The translations under genes and the position numbers were made by a program. The notes under the pieces were generated by a model. That model saw only the letters and a list, made by a program, of their open reading frames with translations, ran no database searches and was not told the DNA's origin. From positions 95,265 through 159,264 of the forward strand of contig NZ_JAHPRO010000007.1 in the NCBI RefSeq assembly GCF_025562455.1: DNA of 64,000 nt, given 5' to 3'. Shown piece after piece: positions 47,494 through 56,811 of this stretch. Every line of letters begins with the position of its first letter. Positions within the stretch are counted from its first letter, which is position 1. This DNA comes from Acinetobacter sp. WU_MDCI_Axc73 (lineage in GTDB: Bacteria; Pseudomonadota; Gammaproteobacteria; Pseudomonadales; Moraxellaceae).

Positions 47494-48441
47494 ATGGACG
47501 TGATCATTAGTAAGATTCACCAACTCACACCAAGTATTCGTGCATTTGAGTTGGTTCCAGTCAATGGAGCTTCTCTACCGCAATTTGAAGCGGGTTCACA
47601 TATCGATGTACATCTAAAAAATGGCTTAACTCGACAATATTCACTATCGAATTGTTGTAGTGAAAAACATCGTTATGTAATTGGCGTACTGCATGATGAG
47701 AACTCACGAGGCGGCTCACGTTGTCTTCATCAGCAATATAGTGAAGGCGATCGTTTAAGTATTGGGACACCACGCAACTTATTTGAAATTCATCCTGAAA
47801 CACAAAAAGCAGTCTTATTTGCAGGTGGTATTGGAATCACCCCTATTCTTTCGATGGCTTATCGTTTGAAGCATCAGCAGATTCCTTTGGAATTGCATTA
47901 TTTTGTACGAAGCCATGAGATGATCGCCTTTTATGGTAATTTGACTGAGCACTTTCCAGATCAAGTCCATTTCCATATTCAGGATCAAGCCGAGACGCAA
48001 TGTGAAATAGCACAAGTGCTTGAGGAAGTTTCAGCGAATAGGCATTTATATGTCTGTGGCCCAACAGGTTTTATGCAGTTCGTTATGAATTCTGCACAGC
48101 AGGCAGGCTGGTCAGATGAACAATTGCATCAGGAACATTTTGTCGCGCAGCAGGCTGATCACAGCCAGAATGAAGCTTTTACCATTGAAGTACTCGGTTC
48201 AGACCGTAAAATTGAAGTACCTCCGCATCAAACTGCGACTCAGGCTTTGCTCGAGCATGGTTTTAATGTACCTATCTCATGTGAACAGGGCATCTGTGGC
48301 ACTTGCATTACCCGAGTGGTTTCAGGTACGCCAGATCACCGTGATCTATTCATGACTGATGAAGAACACGCACTTAACAATCAGTTTACACCATGCTGTT
48401 CGAGAGCAAAATCCAAAAAATTAGTCCTTGAACTGACTTAA
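47494..48441 (+). CDS. vanB: Vanillate O-demethylase reductase subunit
   Basis: Class IA oxygenase reductase, 315 aa: an N-terminal flavin-binding domain (RQYSLSN), an NAD domain (LFAGGIGITPILSMA and CGPTGFM), and a C-terminal plant-type [2Fe-2S] domain with CEQGICGTC. It moves electrons from NADH to VanA. Three in-frame ATGs cluster at 47485-47494; AAGG at 47481 fits the last. It is separated by 11 bases from vanA, and a weak terminator follows. Confidence 0.95.
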   Translation: MDVIISKIHQLTPSIRAFELVPVNGASLPQFEAGSHIDVHLKNGLTRQYSLSNCCSEKHRYVIGVLHDENSRGGSRCLHQQYSEGDRLSIGTPRNLFEIHPETQKAVLFAGGIGITPILSMAYRLKHQQIPLELHYFVRSHEMIAFYGNLTEHFPDQVHFHIQDQAETQCEIAQVLEEVSANRHLYVCGPTGFMQFVMNSAQQAGWSDEQLHQEHFVAQQADHSQNEAFTIEVLGSDRKIEVPPHQTATQALLEHGFNVPISCEQGICGTCITRVVSGTPDHRDLFMTDEEHALNNQFTPCCSRAKSKKLVLELT

Positions 48442-48456
48442 TCAATTCAATTTTTC

Positions 48457-48490
48457 TCCTATATATCAAGCCCATGTATAGGAATTTTTT
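48457..48490 (+). terminator. Probable vanAB terminator
   Basis: Stem TCCTATA / TATAGGA followed by a run of six T, 15 bases after the vanB stop. The stem is short (7 bp) and AT-rich. Confidence 0.6.
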
Positions 48491-49175
48491 AGGTTTTATC
48501 TGTCAAAATATGGCGTAATGTTTCCCCCAATATCACCACACTGCTATGTTCACGCATTAACGTTTCGGCACGCCCTGCCTGACGATTCATTAGAGCATCA
48601 TAAATCGAACAATGCTGCAAATGAGCATAATGTAAACGGCGATATTCTGACAAAGCACGAGTTTGGTCATAAGTAATCGCCTGTGCAGACGCCATCGGTA
48701 GTTGATTATTTTTAGCCAATGCTTGCATCAAAGCAACATTCTTTGCACCCTGAATAATCGTATCGTGAAAGATCACGTTATAATGATGATATTTTTCTAA
48801 TTCTTCATCATCAAATTCATTTTTGCCGTCAAAAAGTTTTTCTGTCTGTTCAATACATTCATACAATATGTTTTTTTGCTCTTCTGTTAATCCTTGTTCT
48901 GCAATGGTTTTAGCAGCCAAGCCTTCAAGCACCCCTCGCACTTCCAAAGCATCATGCACCAATTGATCTGAGATTTCTCGAACAATATAGCCACGAGTTG
49001 GGTTCTTAATGAGCAAGCCTTCCTGCTCAAGTAAGCGAAATGCCATTCTAATTGGCTGACGCGATACACCTAACATTTCAGCCGTTGGAATTTCTGCGAT
49101 TCGACTCCCGCCCTCAAGCTCTCCAGCAATAATCATTTTCCTGAGTTTAATTAAAACTTGTTGCCCTGAAGACAT
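48489..49175 (-). CDS. vanR: GntR/FCD-family regulator, probable VanR
   Basis: 228 aa. The N-terminal winged helix includes EIPTAEMLGVSRQPIRMAFRLLEQEGLL; the C-terminal FCD ligand domain has LEVRGVLEGLAAKTI and metal-site His residues (YNVIFHDTI, EYRRLHYAHLQHC). It lies convergent with vanAB, and exact VanO sites are present, so VanR is the natural assignment. ATG 49175 is preferred to GTG 49184. I saw no VanO motif before its own gene. Confidence 0.85.
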   Translation of the reverse strand: MSSGQQVLIKLRKMIIAGELEGGSRIAEIPTAEMLGVSRQPIRMAFRLLEQEGLLIKNPTRGYIVREISDQLVHDALEVRGVLEGLAAKTIAEQGLTEEQKNILYECIEQTEKLFDGKNEFDDEELEKYHHYNVIFHDTIIQGAKNVALMQALAKNNQLPMASAQAITYDQTRALSEYRRLHYAHLQHCSIYDALMNRQAGRAETLMREHSSVVILGETLRHILTDKT

Positions 49176-49589
49176 AACAGCCACTTGTAATGGGAAATCT
49201 CAATCGATGCTAACAAGATCAATATGTTGATGACAATGCTTTTCTTCTTGTTTTGTTTAAAAATAAATACTGTGTATCTCATGCAACAGCACAAGCGAGG
49301 CAACGCTTGGATTTAGAATTATCGTAATGCACTTGAAAATTTTAAGCACTTTGATTCATCAATATTATCAACCTATTAAAACATACACCTTTAGCGTCAA
49401 CGAGGAATGTTCAGAAGCATTTAGTGCAATAGTTGGAACAGTCGAAAATATTTGTATTACCCAAAAAAGAGGAAAAGACAATCTCAACACGTGGTGAAAA
49501 TAAAGCCTCAGAAATACTATAAAAAATGCCAGTCAATTGCTTAACTGACTGGCATTAACCCAAAGGTATTGTTTTCAGGTTATATCAGA
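49176..49589. other. Intergenic region between vanR and pntB
   Basis: 414 AT-rich bases without a gene; the vanR promoter must lie here. The only structure seen is the pntB terminator at 49525-49556. Confidence 0.6.
49525..49556 (-). terminator. pntB terminator
   Basis: Stem AATGCCAGTCA / TGACTGGCATT (11 bp) with a 10-base loop; six A on its left give the U-tract on the minus strand. It lies 34 bases after the pntB stop. Confidence 0.9.
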
Positions 49590-51044
49590 TTAGTGACCAC
49601 CACCGTTAATGGCTTTAGTCATATCTTCCACAACTTTCTTGGCATCGCCAAATACCATCATGGTTTTTTCATTATAGAACAAGTCATTGTCCAGACCTGC
49701 ATAACCAGTTGCCATAGAACGCTTAATCACCATAATAGTACGTGCTTTATGCGCTTCCAAAATAGGCATACCGTAAATTGGAGAGCTTGGGTCATCTTTT
49801 GCAGCAGGGTTGACCACGTCATTAGCACCGATCACTAACACTACATCAGTTGCTGGAAAGTCTGAGTTGATCTCGTCCATTTCCAGAATATCTTCATAAG
49901 CAACATCAGCTTCTGCCAAAAGTACGTTCATGTGGCCTGGCATACGACCTGCAACAGGGTGTATCGCAAAACGAACTTTTACACCTTGTTCTTTCAAGAT
50001 TTCACATAACTCTTTCACAGCATTTTGCGCACGCCCCTGAGCCATACCATAACCGGGTACAATCACCACGCTATCCGCATTTGACATCAGGAAGCCTGCA
50101 TCGTCGGCTGAACCTGAACGATAGTTACGTTGAACTTGTTCGCTTTTAGCTGCACTTGCAACCGCAGCACCACCCATCGCACCACCGAATAAAACATTGA
50201 TGATATTACGGTTCATCGCTTTACACATGATGTAAGACAGAATGGCACCTGATGAACCCACTAGGGAACCTGCAACAATCAACATATTGTTTTCAAGCGT
50301 GAAACCAATACCCGCAGCAGCCCAGCCAGAAAATGAATTTAACAGTGATACCACAACTGGCATATCGCCGCCACCGACAGGGGCAATCCACACCCAACCA
50401 AACGCCAGTGCAAGAATGGTCATTGACCAGAACGCAGCCATGTTACCTGTTGTAAAGAAATAAATTCCACACGCCAACATTGCAATAAAAATCAGGGCTT
50501 GAACAGGTTTTACCCATGAACCAGAAATAGTTTTTGCCCATTTCTTTGCCGCCAATTTACCGTAGGCAAATACAGAAGCCGTAAAGGTAATCGCACCAAC
50601 AAAACAACCTACAAATAATTCAAATAAATGCACTTTACTCATGTGGGCATGTTGAACACCCGCAGCCGTCAACGCTGTTTCATTTTGTGCAAATAATGCT
50701 GTCAGTTGATTGTTGTGTAAAATTGCAGCAATCGCGATCAGAACTGCAGCCAAACCGACTAAAGAGTGCATCAAAGCAACTGTTTCTGGCATTTGGGTCA
50801 TTGGAACTGTACGCGCACGAGCAATACCCACCAATGCACCCAGTACCATTGCACCAACAATCATCCAAACGACAGGATGATCAGCTACAAAAAATGTAGT
50901 CAATACGGCAATAGCCATACCGATCATACCGTAACGGTTACCTGAGATCGCGGTTTTTGGGCTAGACAAACCACGCAAAGTCAAAATAAAAAGAACTGCA
51001 CCAATCAGGTAGAACCAACCCGCATTGTCTCGAATAAATTCCAT
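49590..51044 (-). CDS. pntB: NAD(P) transhydrogenase subunit beta
   Basis: Proton-translocating transhydrogenase, 484 aa. The N-terminal half is membrane domain II (about nine helices). The C-terminal domain III binds NADP(H), with VVIVPGYGMAQGRAQNAV (about residues 327-344), MPGHMNVLLAEADV and GANDVVNPAA visible. It converts NADH plus NADP+ to NAD+ plus NADPH using the proton gradient. GAGGA precedes the start. It is last in pntA1-pntA2-pntB. Confidence 0.97.
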   Translation of the reverse strand: MEFIRDNAGWFYLIGAVLFILTLRGLSSPKTAISGNRYGMIGMAIAVLTTFFVADHPVVWMIVGAMVLGALVGIARARTVPMTQMPETVALMHSLVGLAAVLIAIAAILHNNQLTALFAQNETALTAAGVQHAHMSKVHLFELFVGCFVGAITFTASVFAYGKLAAKKWAKTISGSWVKPVQALIFIAMLACGIYFFTTGNMAAFWSMTILALAFGWVWIAPVGGGDMPVVVSLLNSFSGWAAAGIGFTLENNMLIVAGSLVGSSGAILSYIMCKAMNRNIINVLFGGAMGGAAVASAAKSEQVQRNYRSGSADDAGFLMSNADSVVIVPGYGMAQGRAQNAVKELCEILKEQGVKVRFAIHPVAGRMPGHMNVLLAEADVAYEDILEMDEINSDFPATDVVLVIGANDVVNPAAKDDPSSPIYGMPILEAHKARTIMVIKRSMATGYAGLDNDLFYNEKTMMVFGDAKKVVEDMTKAINGGGH

Positions 51045-51056
51045 GTTTCAGTCCTC

Positions 51057-51371
51057 TTATTTCTTTTGCTTCGGCTTAAACATTTCCAGCATACGCGCAG
51101 TCACTGCGAAACCACCAAAAATGTTAATACTGGCCAAGAACACGGCAATCGCGCCAAGCACACTCACGACATTAATGGATTGGAAATCCACATTTCCCTC
51201 AACCCCAATCATTGGCAGACCCACAGTCTGAATCATTGCGCCTACAATAATGATCGAAGATAAGGCATTGGTCACCGCCATGAGTGGCGTATGCAATGCA
51301 GGTGTCACACCCCAAACCACGTAATAACCTACGAAGATGGCAAGGACGAAAATTGTAATCGTTTCAACCAT
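51057..51371 (-). CDS. pntA2: NAD(P) transhydrogenase subunit alpha, part 2 (membrane)
   Basis: 104 aa equivalent of the C-terminal membrane part of E. coli PntA, with three helices; [20 protein letters not shown] is the conserved segment. The split of PntA into two proteins is usual in Acinetobacter and alphaproteobacteria. It lies 11 bases after pntA1 and 12 before pntB. Confidence 0.95.
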   Translation of the reverse strand: MVETITIFVLAIFVGYYVVWGVTPALHTPLMAVTNALSSIIIVGAMIQTVGLPMIGVEGNVDFQSINVVSVLGAIAVFLASINIFGGFAVTARMLEMFKPKQKK

Positions 51372-51382
51372 GAGAGATCTCC

Positions 51383-52510
51383 TTAACCACGTTTCAGCAG
51401 TACTTGACCGCCATGAGTGACCAATAGGGCTTTTTGAATTTCTTCTTCAGGATTGATCGAGAAATTCTTATTCGCATCAAATAATGTCTCAACAAAGTTA
51501 AAAACATTACGTGCATAAAGTGCAGAAGCTTCTGTCGAAAGTGTTGATGGAATATTCGGAACACCCAAAATTTTCACACCATTTTCGGTGAATACCGTTT
51601 CACCGACTTTAGAACCTTCAACATTGCCACCGGTTTCAACCGCCATATCCAAAATAACTGAACCCGGTTTCATTTTAGCCACCGTTTCAGCTTTAATGAG
51701 ACGCGGTGCATTACGACCTGGCAACAGTGCAGTGGTAATCACGATATCAGCATTGGAGACCGCTTTATCCACGATTGCCGCTTGGTCTTTGATGTACTGT
51801 TCACCTGGTGTCCAGCCATAACCATTTTTGGCTGCTTCCTCTGCACGTGCTTGTTCTTCTGGTGACATTGGTACGTCTAACCATTTACCACCCAAAGACT
51901 CTACTTGTTCTTTCGCTGTTGGACGCAAATCAGTTGCTTCAACCACAGCACCTAAACGTTTCGCAGTTGCAATGGCCTGAAGACCAGCTACCCCAACGCC
52001 CATAATGACCACGCGCGCAGGTTTTACTGTACCCGCAGCCGTCATTAGCATCGGAAACATACGTTGGTATTCAGCCGCAGCCAATAACACAGATTTATAT
52101 CCAGCCAAGTTGGCTTGGGAGGATAAAACATCCATATTTTGAGCACGAGACAACGTACGTGGTAATAGCTCCAACGCAAATGCAGACACATTTTGATTCG
52201 CAAACGTATCCAAATCTGGATTACGATAAGGATCAAACATCGCCACAACGGTCGTATTGGCTGAAAGTTTTTGAATCTCGTCACCAACTGGCGCACGAAC
52301 TTTCAAAATCAATTGGCTGCCCTGATAGGCATCATCCTTAATAGTTGCACCCACCTGTTCGTAGGCACTGTCGATATAGGCAGCTTTTACCCCTGCTCCA
52401 CGTTCAATGACTACGCTGTGGCCAGCGCCAATCAACTTCTTTACTGTCTCAGGTGTCGCAGCAACACGATTTTCACCTGCGACCGTTTCAGTTGGGATTC
52501 CGATCTGCAT
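51383..52510 (-). CDS. pntA1: NAD(P) transhydrogenase subunit alpha, part 1 (NAD-binding)
   Basis: 375 aa soluble domain I, similar to alanine dehydrogenase. [20 protein letters not shown] at the start is the family signature 1. The NAD motif is [19 protein letters not shown] (about residues 170-188), with ATDLRP after it, and the RQD-like loop region follows. GAGGAA before the ATG. First gene of the pnt operon; the 238-base upstream gap to the divergent DMT gene should carry both promoters. Confidence 0.97.
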   Translation of the reverse strand: MQIGIPTETVAGENRVAATPETVKKLIGAGHSVVIERGAGVKAAYIDSAYEQVGATIKDDAYQGSQLILKVRAPVGDEIQKLSANTTVVAMFDPYRNPDLDTFANQNVSAFALELLPRTLSRAQNMDVLSSQANLAGYKSVLLAAAEYQRMFPMLMTAAGTVKPARVVIMGVGVAGLQAIATAKRLGAVVEATDLRPTAKEQVESLGGKWLDVPMSPEEQARAEEAAKNGYGWTPGEQYIKDQAAIVDKAVSNADIVITTALLPGRNAPRLIKAETVAKMKPGSVILDMAVETGGNVEGSKVGETVFTENGVKILGVPNIPSTLSTEASALYARNVFNFVETLFDANKNFSINPEEEIQKALLVTHGGQVLLKRG

Positions 52511-52748
52511 GAGCGTTCCTCAAGCTAATTTCCTTAAGTGTAAACATCGTGATAAACGATGTTCCCCCCAGAGTGTGTTTTGTTGAATTTTTGGATTTTA
52601 AGCAAACTTTTGGAAAATGCTACCCATTATTTATTTAATAAATACCCATATTTTAAACTAATGATTCACGTTTTATTTTGACCGATATACAATTTATCGG
52701 TTTTGCCTTAAGTTTAAGGCAAACAATGCCCTCCAACATGGCTTTTCA

Positions 52749-53675
52749 ATGAAACGTTTTTTCTCTACAACACAGGTCGGCTCTTTATTTGCCTTATGTG
52801 CTGCATTTCTGTTTAGTACCAAAGCAATCTTTATTAAACAAACCTATGCCATTTCACCATTGGTCGATGCAACTGTACTGATGGCTTTACGCATGGGAAG
52901 CGCGTTACCGTTTTTCCTGATCATTTGCTGGTTGAATCGGCATCATAATCAGGGTGTCAGTAAGAAAGATTGGCTGCTTTTGGTTTTAGCTGGGCTATTA
53001 GGCTACTACTTTGCCAGTTGGCTGGATTTTAAAGGACTGATGTATATCAGCGCCTCTTTAGAACGAATTATTTTATTTTTATATCCCACACTCACTGTGA
53101 TCGCTTCAAGTCTGATCTATCGTCAAAAAATAAATGCAAAAAGTTGGTTTGCCATTTTTTTGAGTTATGGAGGGACCGTTCTAGTGATGTTGCAAGAGTA
53201 TAATATTGCACCAATTCAGGGCGGTTTTTGGTTAGGTACTAGTCTGGTTTTCGCCAGTGCTGTGGCTTTTGCCTCTTATTTGCTTATGACCCCGTCTTTA
53301 ATTCAAAAATTTGGTTCGTGGAACTTTACAGGTCTCGCTTTGAGCGTTGCATGTGCAGGAACACTACTGCATTTTTTTATAGAAACACAGCAGCCTTTTA
53401 AACTCTTACAACAATTACCGCAAAGTGTTTGGTGGTACGGTCTGGGGCTCGGATTCTTTGTAACGGTTTTACCCACTGTATTATTAATGCAAAGTATTCA
53501 ACGTTTGGGCGCATCTCAATCAGCAATGATTGCCTCCATTGGTCCTATTCTCACTATTTTATTGGCAGTTGCTTTTTTAGGTGAACAGCTAAATGGATGG
53601 CAATGGCTAGGCTGTATTTTGAATATTATTGGGGTACTGATGATTAGTTTGAGTAAAAATAGGCTTAAACACTAA
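52749..53675 (+). CDS. DMT/EamA-family transporter
   Basis: 308 aa, ten transmembrane helices in two EamA repeats (about residues 10-140 and 155-300). The second repeat ends with LGEQLNGWQWLGCILNIIGVLMI, a typical EamA end. Such proteins export amino acids or metabolites; no substrate can be named. The Shine-Dalgarno is poor. It overlaps the convergent soxR gene by four bases. Confidence 0.85.
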   Translation: MKRFFSTTQVGSLFALCAAFLFSTKAIFIKQTYAISPLVDATVLMALRMGSALPFFLIICWLNRHHNQGVSKKDWLLLVLAGLLGYYFASWLDFKGLMYISASLERIILFLYPTLTVIASSLIYRQKINAKSWFAIFLSYGGTVLVMLQEYNIAPIQGGFWLGTSLVFASAVAFASYLLMTPSLIQKFGSWNFTGLALSVACAGTLLHFFIETQQPFKLLQQLPQSVWWYGLGLGFFVTVLPTVLLMQSIQRLGASQSAMIASIGPILTILLAVAFLGEQLNGWQWLGCILNIIGVLMISLSKNRLKH

Positions 53676-54157
53676 TCTTCTGATTGATCAAAACCATCTA
53701 TAGCCAGTAATATTTTTTGGAAATGTGCACCAGAAGATTGCTCCGCAAGGTAATCATCAGGATTACGCAATGGACATTGTTCCATTGAAAGACAACCACA
53801 GCCAATGCACCAATCTAACTGCTGTCGCAATTGTAATAAAGTCGAAATTTTCTGATCAAGTTCCGTTTTCCAAAGCTTAGACATATTTTGCCAGTCTTGT
53901 TTAGATGCAATCTGGTCTTGAGGTAAGACCGAGAAAGCCAGCTTAATTTCCTCTAAACGAATCCCAACCACTTGCGCAATCTTAATAATCGCGACTCGTC
54001 TTAACATAGCTCTAAGATAACGACGCTGATTACCATTGGTTCGAATACTCCAGATCAATTGTTTTTCTTCATAAAAACGCAAAGTTGCAACGCTAACACC
54101 ACTTCGTTTTGCAAGCTCACCAATACTGATGAATTGTTTAAGATTATTATTTTGCAC
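53672..54157 (-). CDS. soxR: Redox-sensitive transcriptional activator SoxR
   Basis: MerR family, 161 aa. N-terminal winged helix SIGELAKRSGVSVATLRFYEEK; the [2Fe-2S] signature is C117, C120, C122 and C128 in CIGCGCLSMEQCPL, spaced exactly as in E. coli SoxR. It senses redox-cycling compounds through its cluster. A canonical soxbox (54165-54195) lies between it and the plus-strand RidA-like gene, so that gene and the MFS exporter are its probable targets, since soxS is absent outside enterics. Confidence 0.95.
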   Translation of the reverse strand: MQNNNLKQFISIGELAKRSGVSVATLRFYEEKQLIWSIRTNGNQRRYLRAMLRRVAIIKIAQVVGIRLEEIKLAFSVLPQDQIASKQDWQNMSKLWKTELDQKISTLLQLRQQLDWCIGCGCLSMEQCPLRNPDDYLAEQSSGAHFQKILLAIDGFDQSED

Positions 54158-54164
54158 TGAACTC

Positions 54165-54195
54165 TTGACCTCAAGTTAACTTGAGCTTCGATACT
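54165..54195 (+). promoter_or_regulatory. SoxR-dependent promoter (soxbox)
   Basis: -35 TTGACC (54165-54170), 19-base spacer, -10 GATACT (54190-54195). The spacer contains the palindrome CTCAAGTTAACTTGAG (54170-54185), as in E. coli soxS. The over-long spacer is the MerR/SoxR hallmark. It reads toward the RidA-like gene. Confidence 0.88.
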
Positions 54196-54230
54196 AGCAT
54201 ACTGTTGAATATGAATTGAGCATCATCCAA

Positions 54231-54647
54231 ATGCCACAACAAGCATTACAATTAAATATCAAAAATCCAGACAACTTGTATAATCCTCGTCCGTTTGGAT
54301 ATAGCCACATGGTCGAAGTGCAGCATTTTCGACGTATCATACACGTTGCAGGTCAAGGCGGTGAAAATTCTGAGGGTACTCTCTCAAAAGATTTTTCCAA
54401 ACAAGTTTTACAAGCTTTTTGTAATTTAAAAATAGCATTAGACAGCGTAGATGCCACACTTCAAAATATTGCAATGTTACGTGTTCTCATTGTTCATCAT
54501 GATAAGGAAAAGCTTAATATTTTGATTCAAACGATGCGGCAACTTTGACCTGACCAAAAATTTCCTGCTTGTACACTTATTCCAGTTTCACAGCTTGCAT
54601 TATCCAACATGCTTTTTGAAGTTGAAGCAACAGCCTACTTAAATTAA
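54231..54647 (+). pseudogene. RidA/YjgF-family gene interrupted by an in-frame TGA
   Basis: A RidA-like gene of 138 codons before its normal stop. The reading frame is broken by TGA at 54546-54548 (codon 106), giving a 105-aa product. After it the frame continues with PDQKFPACTLIPVSQLA, which contains the conserved P-A-x-T/S/R-x-x-x-V segment of the family, and ends EATAYLN. Trp (TGG) would fit codon 106. RidA trimers hydrolyse reactive enamine/imine intermediates, and the Arg-equivalent region lies after the stop. It is driven by the soxbox. ATG 54231 is preferred to an upstream TTG. The next gene starts 14 bases after the restored stop. Confidence 0.85.
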
Positions 54648-54661
54648 TAAGAGAGCAAAAC

Positions 54662-55855
54662 ATGCAACATACATCTGACATCAGCCAAAACAAAGCATTG
54701 CTCTGGCTGATGGCAATTGCCTGTGGTCTGTGTGCCGGGGCAAACTACTATTGTCAGCCTTTAATTCATTCTATTCAGGCTGACTTTGGCGTACCAGAAG
54801 CTCAGGCAGCACTTACAGTGACCTTTGCTCAAGTATCTTATGCGCTAGGCTTATTGTTTATTGTTCCCTTAGGTGATGTGGTTAATAAAACCAAGTTTAT
54901 TCCACTTCTCATGTTTTTGGCTGGAATCGGACTATTGCTATGTGGTTTTGCCGTGAATCTACCCATGCTATGGATCGGTACAATTATGGCTGGATTATTT
55001 TCGGTTGCTGCTCAAGTACTTATCCCTTTGGCAACGATGGCTGTAAAACCAGAAAAAATCGGTGAAGTGGTTGGCTTTCTAATGAGTGGCTTATTGGTGG
55101 GTATTTTACTTTCAACCAGTTTAGCAGGACTGTTATCAAATGCATTTCATTGGAAAGTGATTTATCTACTCAGTGCAGTTTTGATGTTTTTTATCGCCTA
55201 TTTACTTAAAGGTCGATTGCCTTATGTCATGCGCTTTCAGTTAAATTACGCTCAGATTTTTAATTCAATGCGTCTTTTACTGGTCGAGGAAAAGCGTTTG
55301 ATTTTACGTGCATTAGTAGGTGCCTGTGCCTTCGCTTCAATGAGCACCTTATTTTCAACTATGGCACTTTTATTATCTTCACCACCCTTTAACTTAAAAG
55401 ATTTTATGATTGGAACCATTAGTCTAATCGGGGTTTTTGGTGCATTATCTACTTCTTATGCAGGGAAACTGGCTGATCGTGGTTATACACTTGTTCTGAC
55501 TTGGGCAGGTTGTGGATTACTTCTCATCAGTTGGACATCTTTTTTCTTTGCTAAAGTCTCCCTTCTTTTTTATGTGATTGGCTTTGGTTTGATTAACTGG
55601 GGACTAGCACTCATTCATACCAGCAATCAGAACATTATTTTTAATCTACGTCCCGATGCAAAATCACGTTTAAACGCTATTTATATGACTTTATATTTTG
55701 CTGGTGCAGCCAGTGGTTCAGCCATTGGTATCTTTGCTTGGCGTCATGGTGGTTGGGTCATGACCTGTAGCGCTGGACTTGCTCTTACAATTTTTGCTGC
55801 CTTATTTGCACTGATTGATCGAATGTATTTCCATCGAAAAAAGCAACTTATTTGA
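54662..55855 (+). CDS. MFS transporter, probable SoxR-controlled exporter
   Basis: 397 aa, 12 helices, DHA1-like. GLCAGANYYCQPLIHSIQADFGV at the N-terminus and a charged loop 2-3 GDVVNKTKFIPLL are seen. It lies 14 bases after the restored end of the RidA-like gene and 466 bases from the soxbox, so it is probably co-induced by redox-cycling compounds and could export them. AGAG precedes the ATG. Its stop is only two bases from the stop of the convergent gene; no terminator is seen between. Confidence 0.85.
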   Translation: MQHTSDISQNKALLWLMAIACGLCAGANYYCQPLIHSIQADFGVPEAQAALTVTFAQVSYALGLLFIVPLGDVVNKTKFIPLLMFLAGIGLLLCGFAVNLPMLWIGTIMAGLFSVAAQVLIPLATMAVKPEKIGEVVGFLMSGLLVGILLSTSLAGLLSNAFHWKVIYLLSAVLMFFIAYLLKGRLPYVMRFQLNYAQIFNSMRLLLVEEKRLILRALVGACAFASMSTLFSTMALLLSSPPFNLKDFMIGTISLIGVFGALSTSYAGKLADRGYTLVLTWAGCGLLLISWTSFFFAKVSLLFYVIGFGLINWGLALIHTSNQNIIFNLRPDAKSRLNAIYMTLYFAGAASGSAIGIFAWRHGGWVMTCSAGLALTIFAALFALIDRMYFHRKKQLI

Positions 55856-55857
55856 GC

Positions 55858-56508
55858 TTAGGAAAACTGAACAACTGGAAAAAACTGTTTATCAGCATCA
55901 AAGTCTTGCGCATGTTCCAACATAATATGCATAAAAACAGGCAACAATGTGGTCAATATTTGGCAAGCAGCATCGATCAATTGACGAAAAATCTGACTTT
56001 GATTAACCAAGCCACCTGAACTCATTTGCATCTGCAACATGGAAATACGTGCAAAAATGAAATTTAAAATTTCTGCATAGCTAGAGGCATGTATAGCATT
56101 TTTAAGTTCAGCTCTCTCATTCAATCGATGCTCTTGCCATTGTATTTCATTCAGCTTTTGATGCTGAAATAACCAAAAATGATAAGATAGATAAGGACTA
56201 TCCAAAAATGTTTGCATCGTCGCGTCTAATTTTGAAGTTAGATTATGTACAATCTTACCTTCGTGATCTAAATCGACTAATCGTTTCAGGAAAGATGAGA
56301 GCTGCTGTAAACGCTGAGAATAGGTTAATTCAATATCGTTTAGATAAAGCGCATTCAAGGCGATCGAATGATAAAGTAGTTTTGCTTCGAGTTCATGCTG
56401 TAATTGATATGCTTGCTTTACCCAACTCAATGCACGTTGAAATCTTAAATCCAAGCCTTGAGAAAGAGATAATCTCTGTTCTTTAAAAATCTCTTCAAAT
56501 ACAAACAT
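55858..56508 (-). CDS. Unknown helical protein
   Basis: 216 aa from ATG 56508, which has GGAG six bases upstream; an ATG seven codons earlier lacks one. I do not recognise the family. It is rich in Leu, Gln and His, with long predicted helices (SQGLDLRFQRALSWVKQAYQ, YSQRLQQLSSFLKRLVDLD), no signal peptide and no membrane segment. It is the last core gene before the tRNA remnant and stands alone, convergent with the MFS gene. Confidence 0.65.
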   Translation of the reverse strand: MFVFEEIFKEQRLSLSQGLDLRFQRALSWVKQAYQLQHELEAKLLYHSIALNALYLNDIELTYSQRLQQLSSFLKRLVDLDHEGKIVHNLTSKLDATMQTFLDSPYLSYHFWLFQHQKLNEIQWQEHRLNERAELKNAIHASSYAEILNFIFARISMLQMQMSSGGLVNQSQIFRQLIDAACQILTTLLPVFMHIMLEHAQDFDADKQFFPVVQFS

Positions 56509-56694
56509 AGCAACTCCGCTTATTGTCATTATATTTCAGTAATTTCACCTTAACTTGAAATTCCTTTTAGTTTCAATACTTTTGTCTGTTAAGTCATTCT
56601 TGATTTAATATAAGTCATATAAAAATGCGGATCATTTTTTACTATGCTCATCCACTCAACAAGATTCTCAAAAATTTTATACATCAGAAACGAC

Positions 56695-56732
56695 AAAGCC
56701 CCAAACCTTTGATATGTAAGGCTTGGGGCTTT
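56695..56732 (-). terminator. Terminator hairpin downstream of the tRNA-Leu fragment
   Basis: Stem AAAGCCCCAA / TTGGGGCTTT (10 bp) with an inner CCTT/AAGG pairing. It lies 25 bases beyond the tRNA 3' end on the minus strand and probably ended the original tRNA transcript. Confidence 0.75.
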
Positions 56733-56756
56733 GGAGAATCATAAGATTCTGAATCT

Positions 56757-56811
56757 TGGTCCCGAGGGTCGGACTCGAACCGACACGTCATCGCTGACAG
56801 TGGATTTTGAG
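56757..56811 (-). other. 3' half of tRNA-Leu(CAA): probable attachment site
   Basis: On the minus strand the sequence runs from anticodon loop CTCAAAA (anticodon CAA, 56807-56809), through the 3' anticodon stem and a long class II variable arm (GTCA/TGAC), the T-arm GTCGGTTCGAGTCCGAC (56768-56784), the acceptor strand CCTCGGG, to encoded CCA at 56757. The 5' half is absent: the bases that should pair with the anticodon stem are unrelated. This is the typical remnant left when an element integrates at the anticodon loop and restores a whole tRNA at its other end. Confidence 0.85.
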
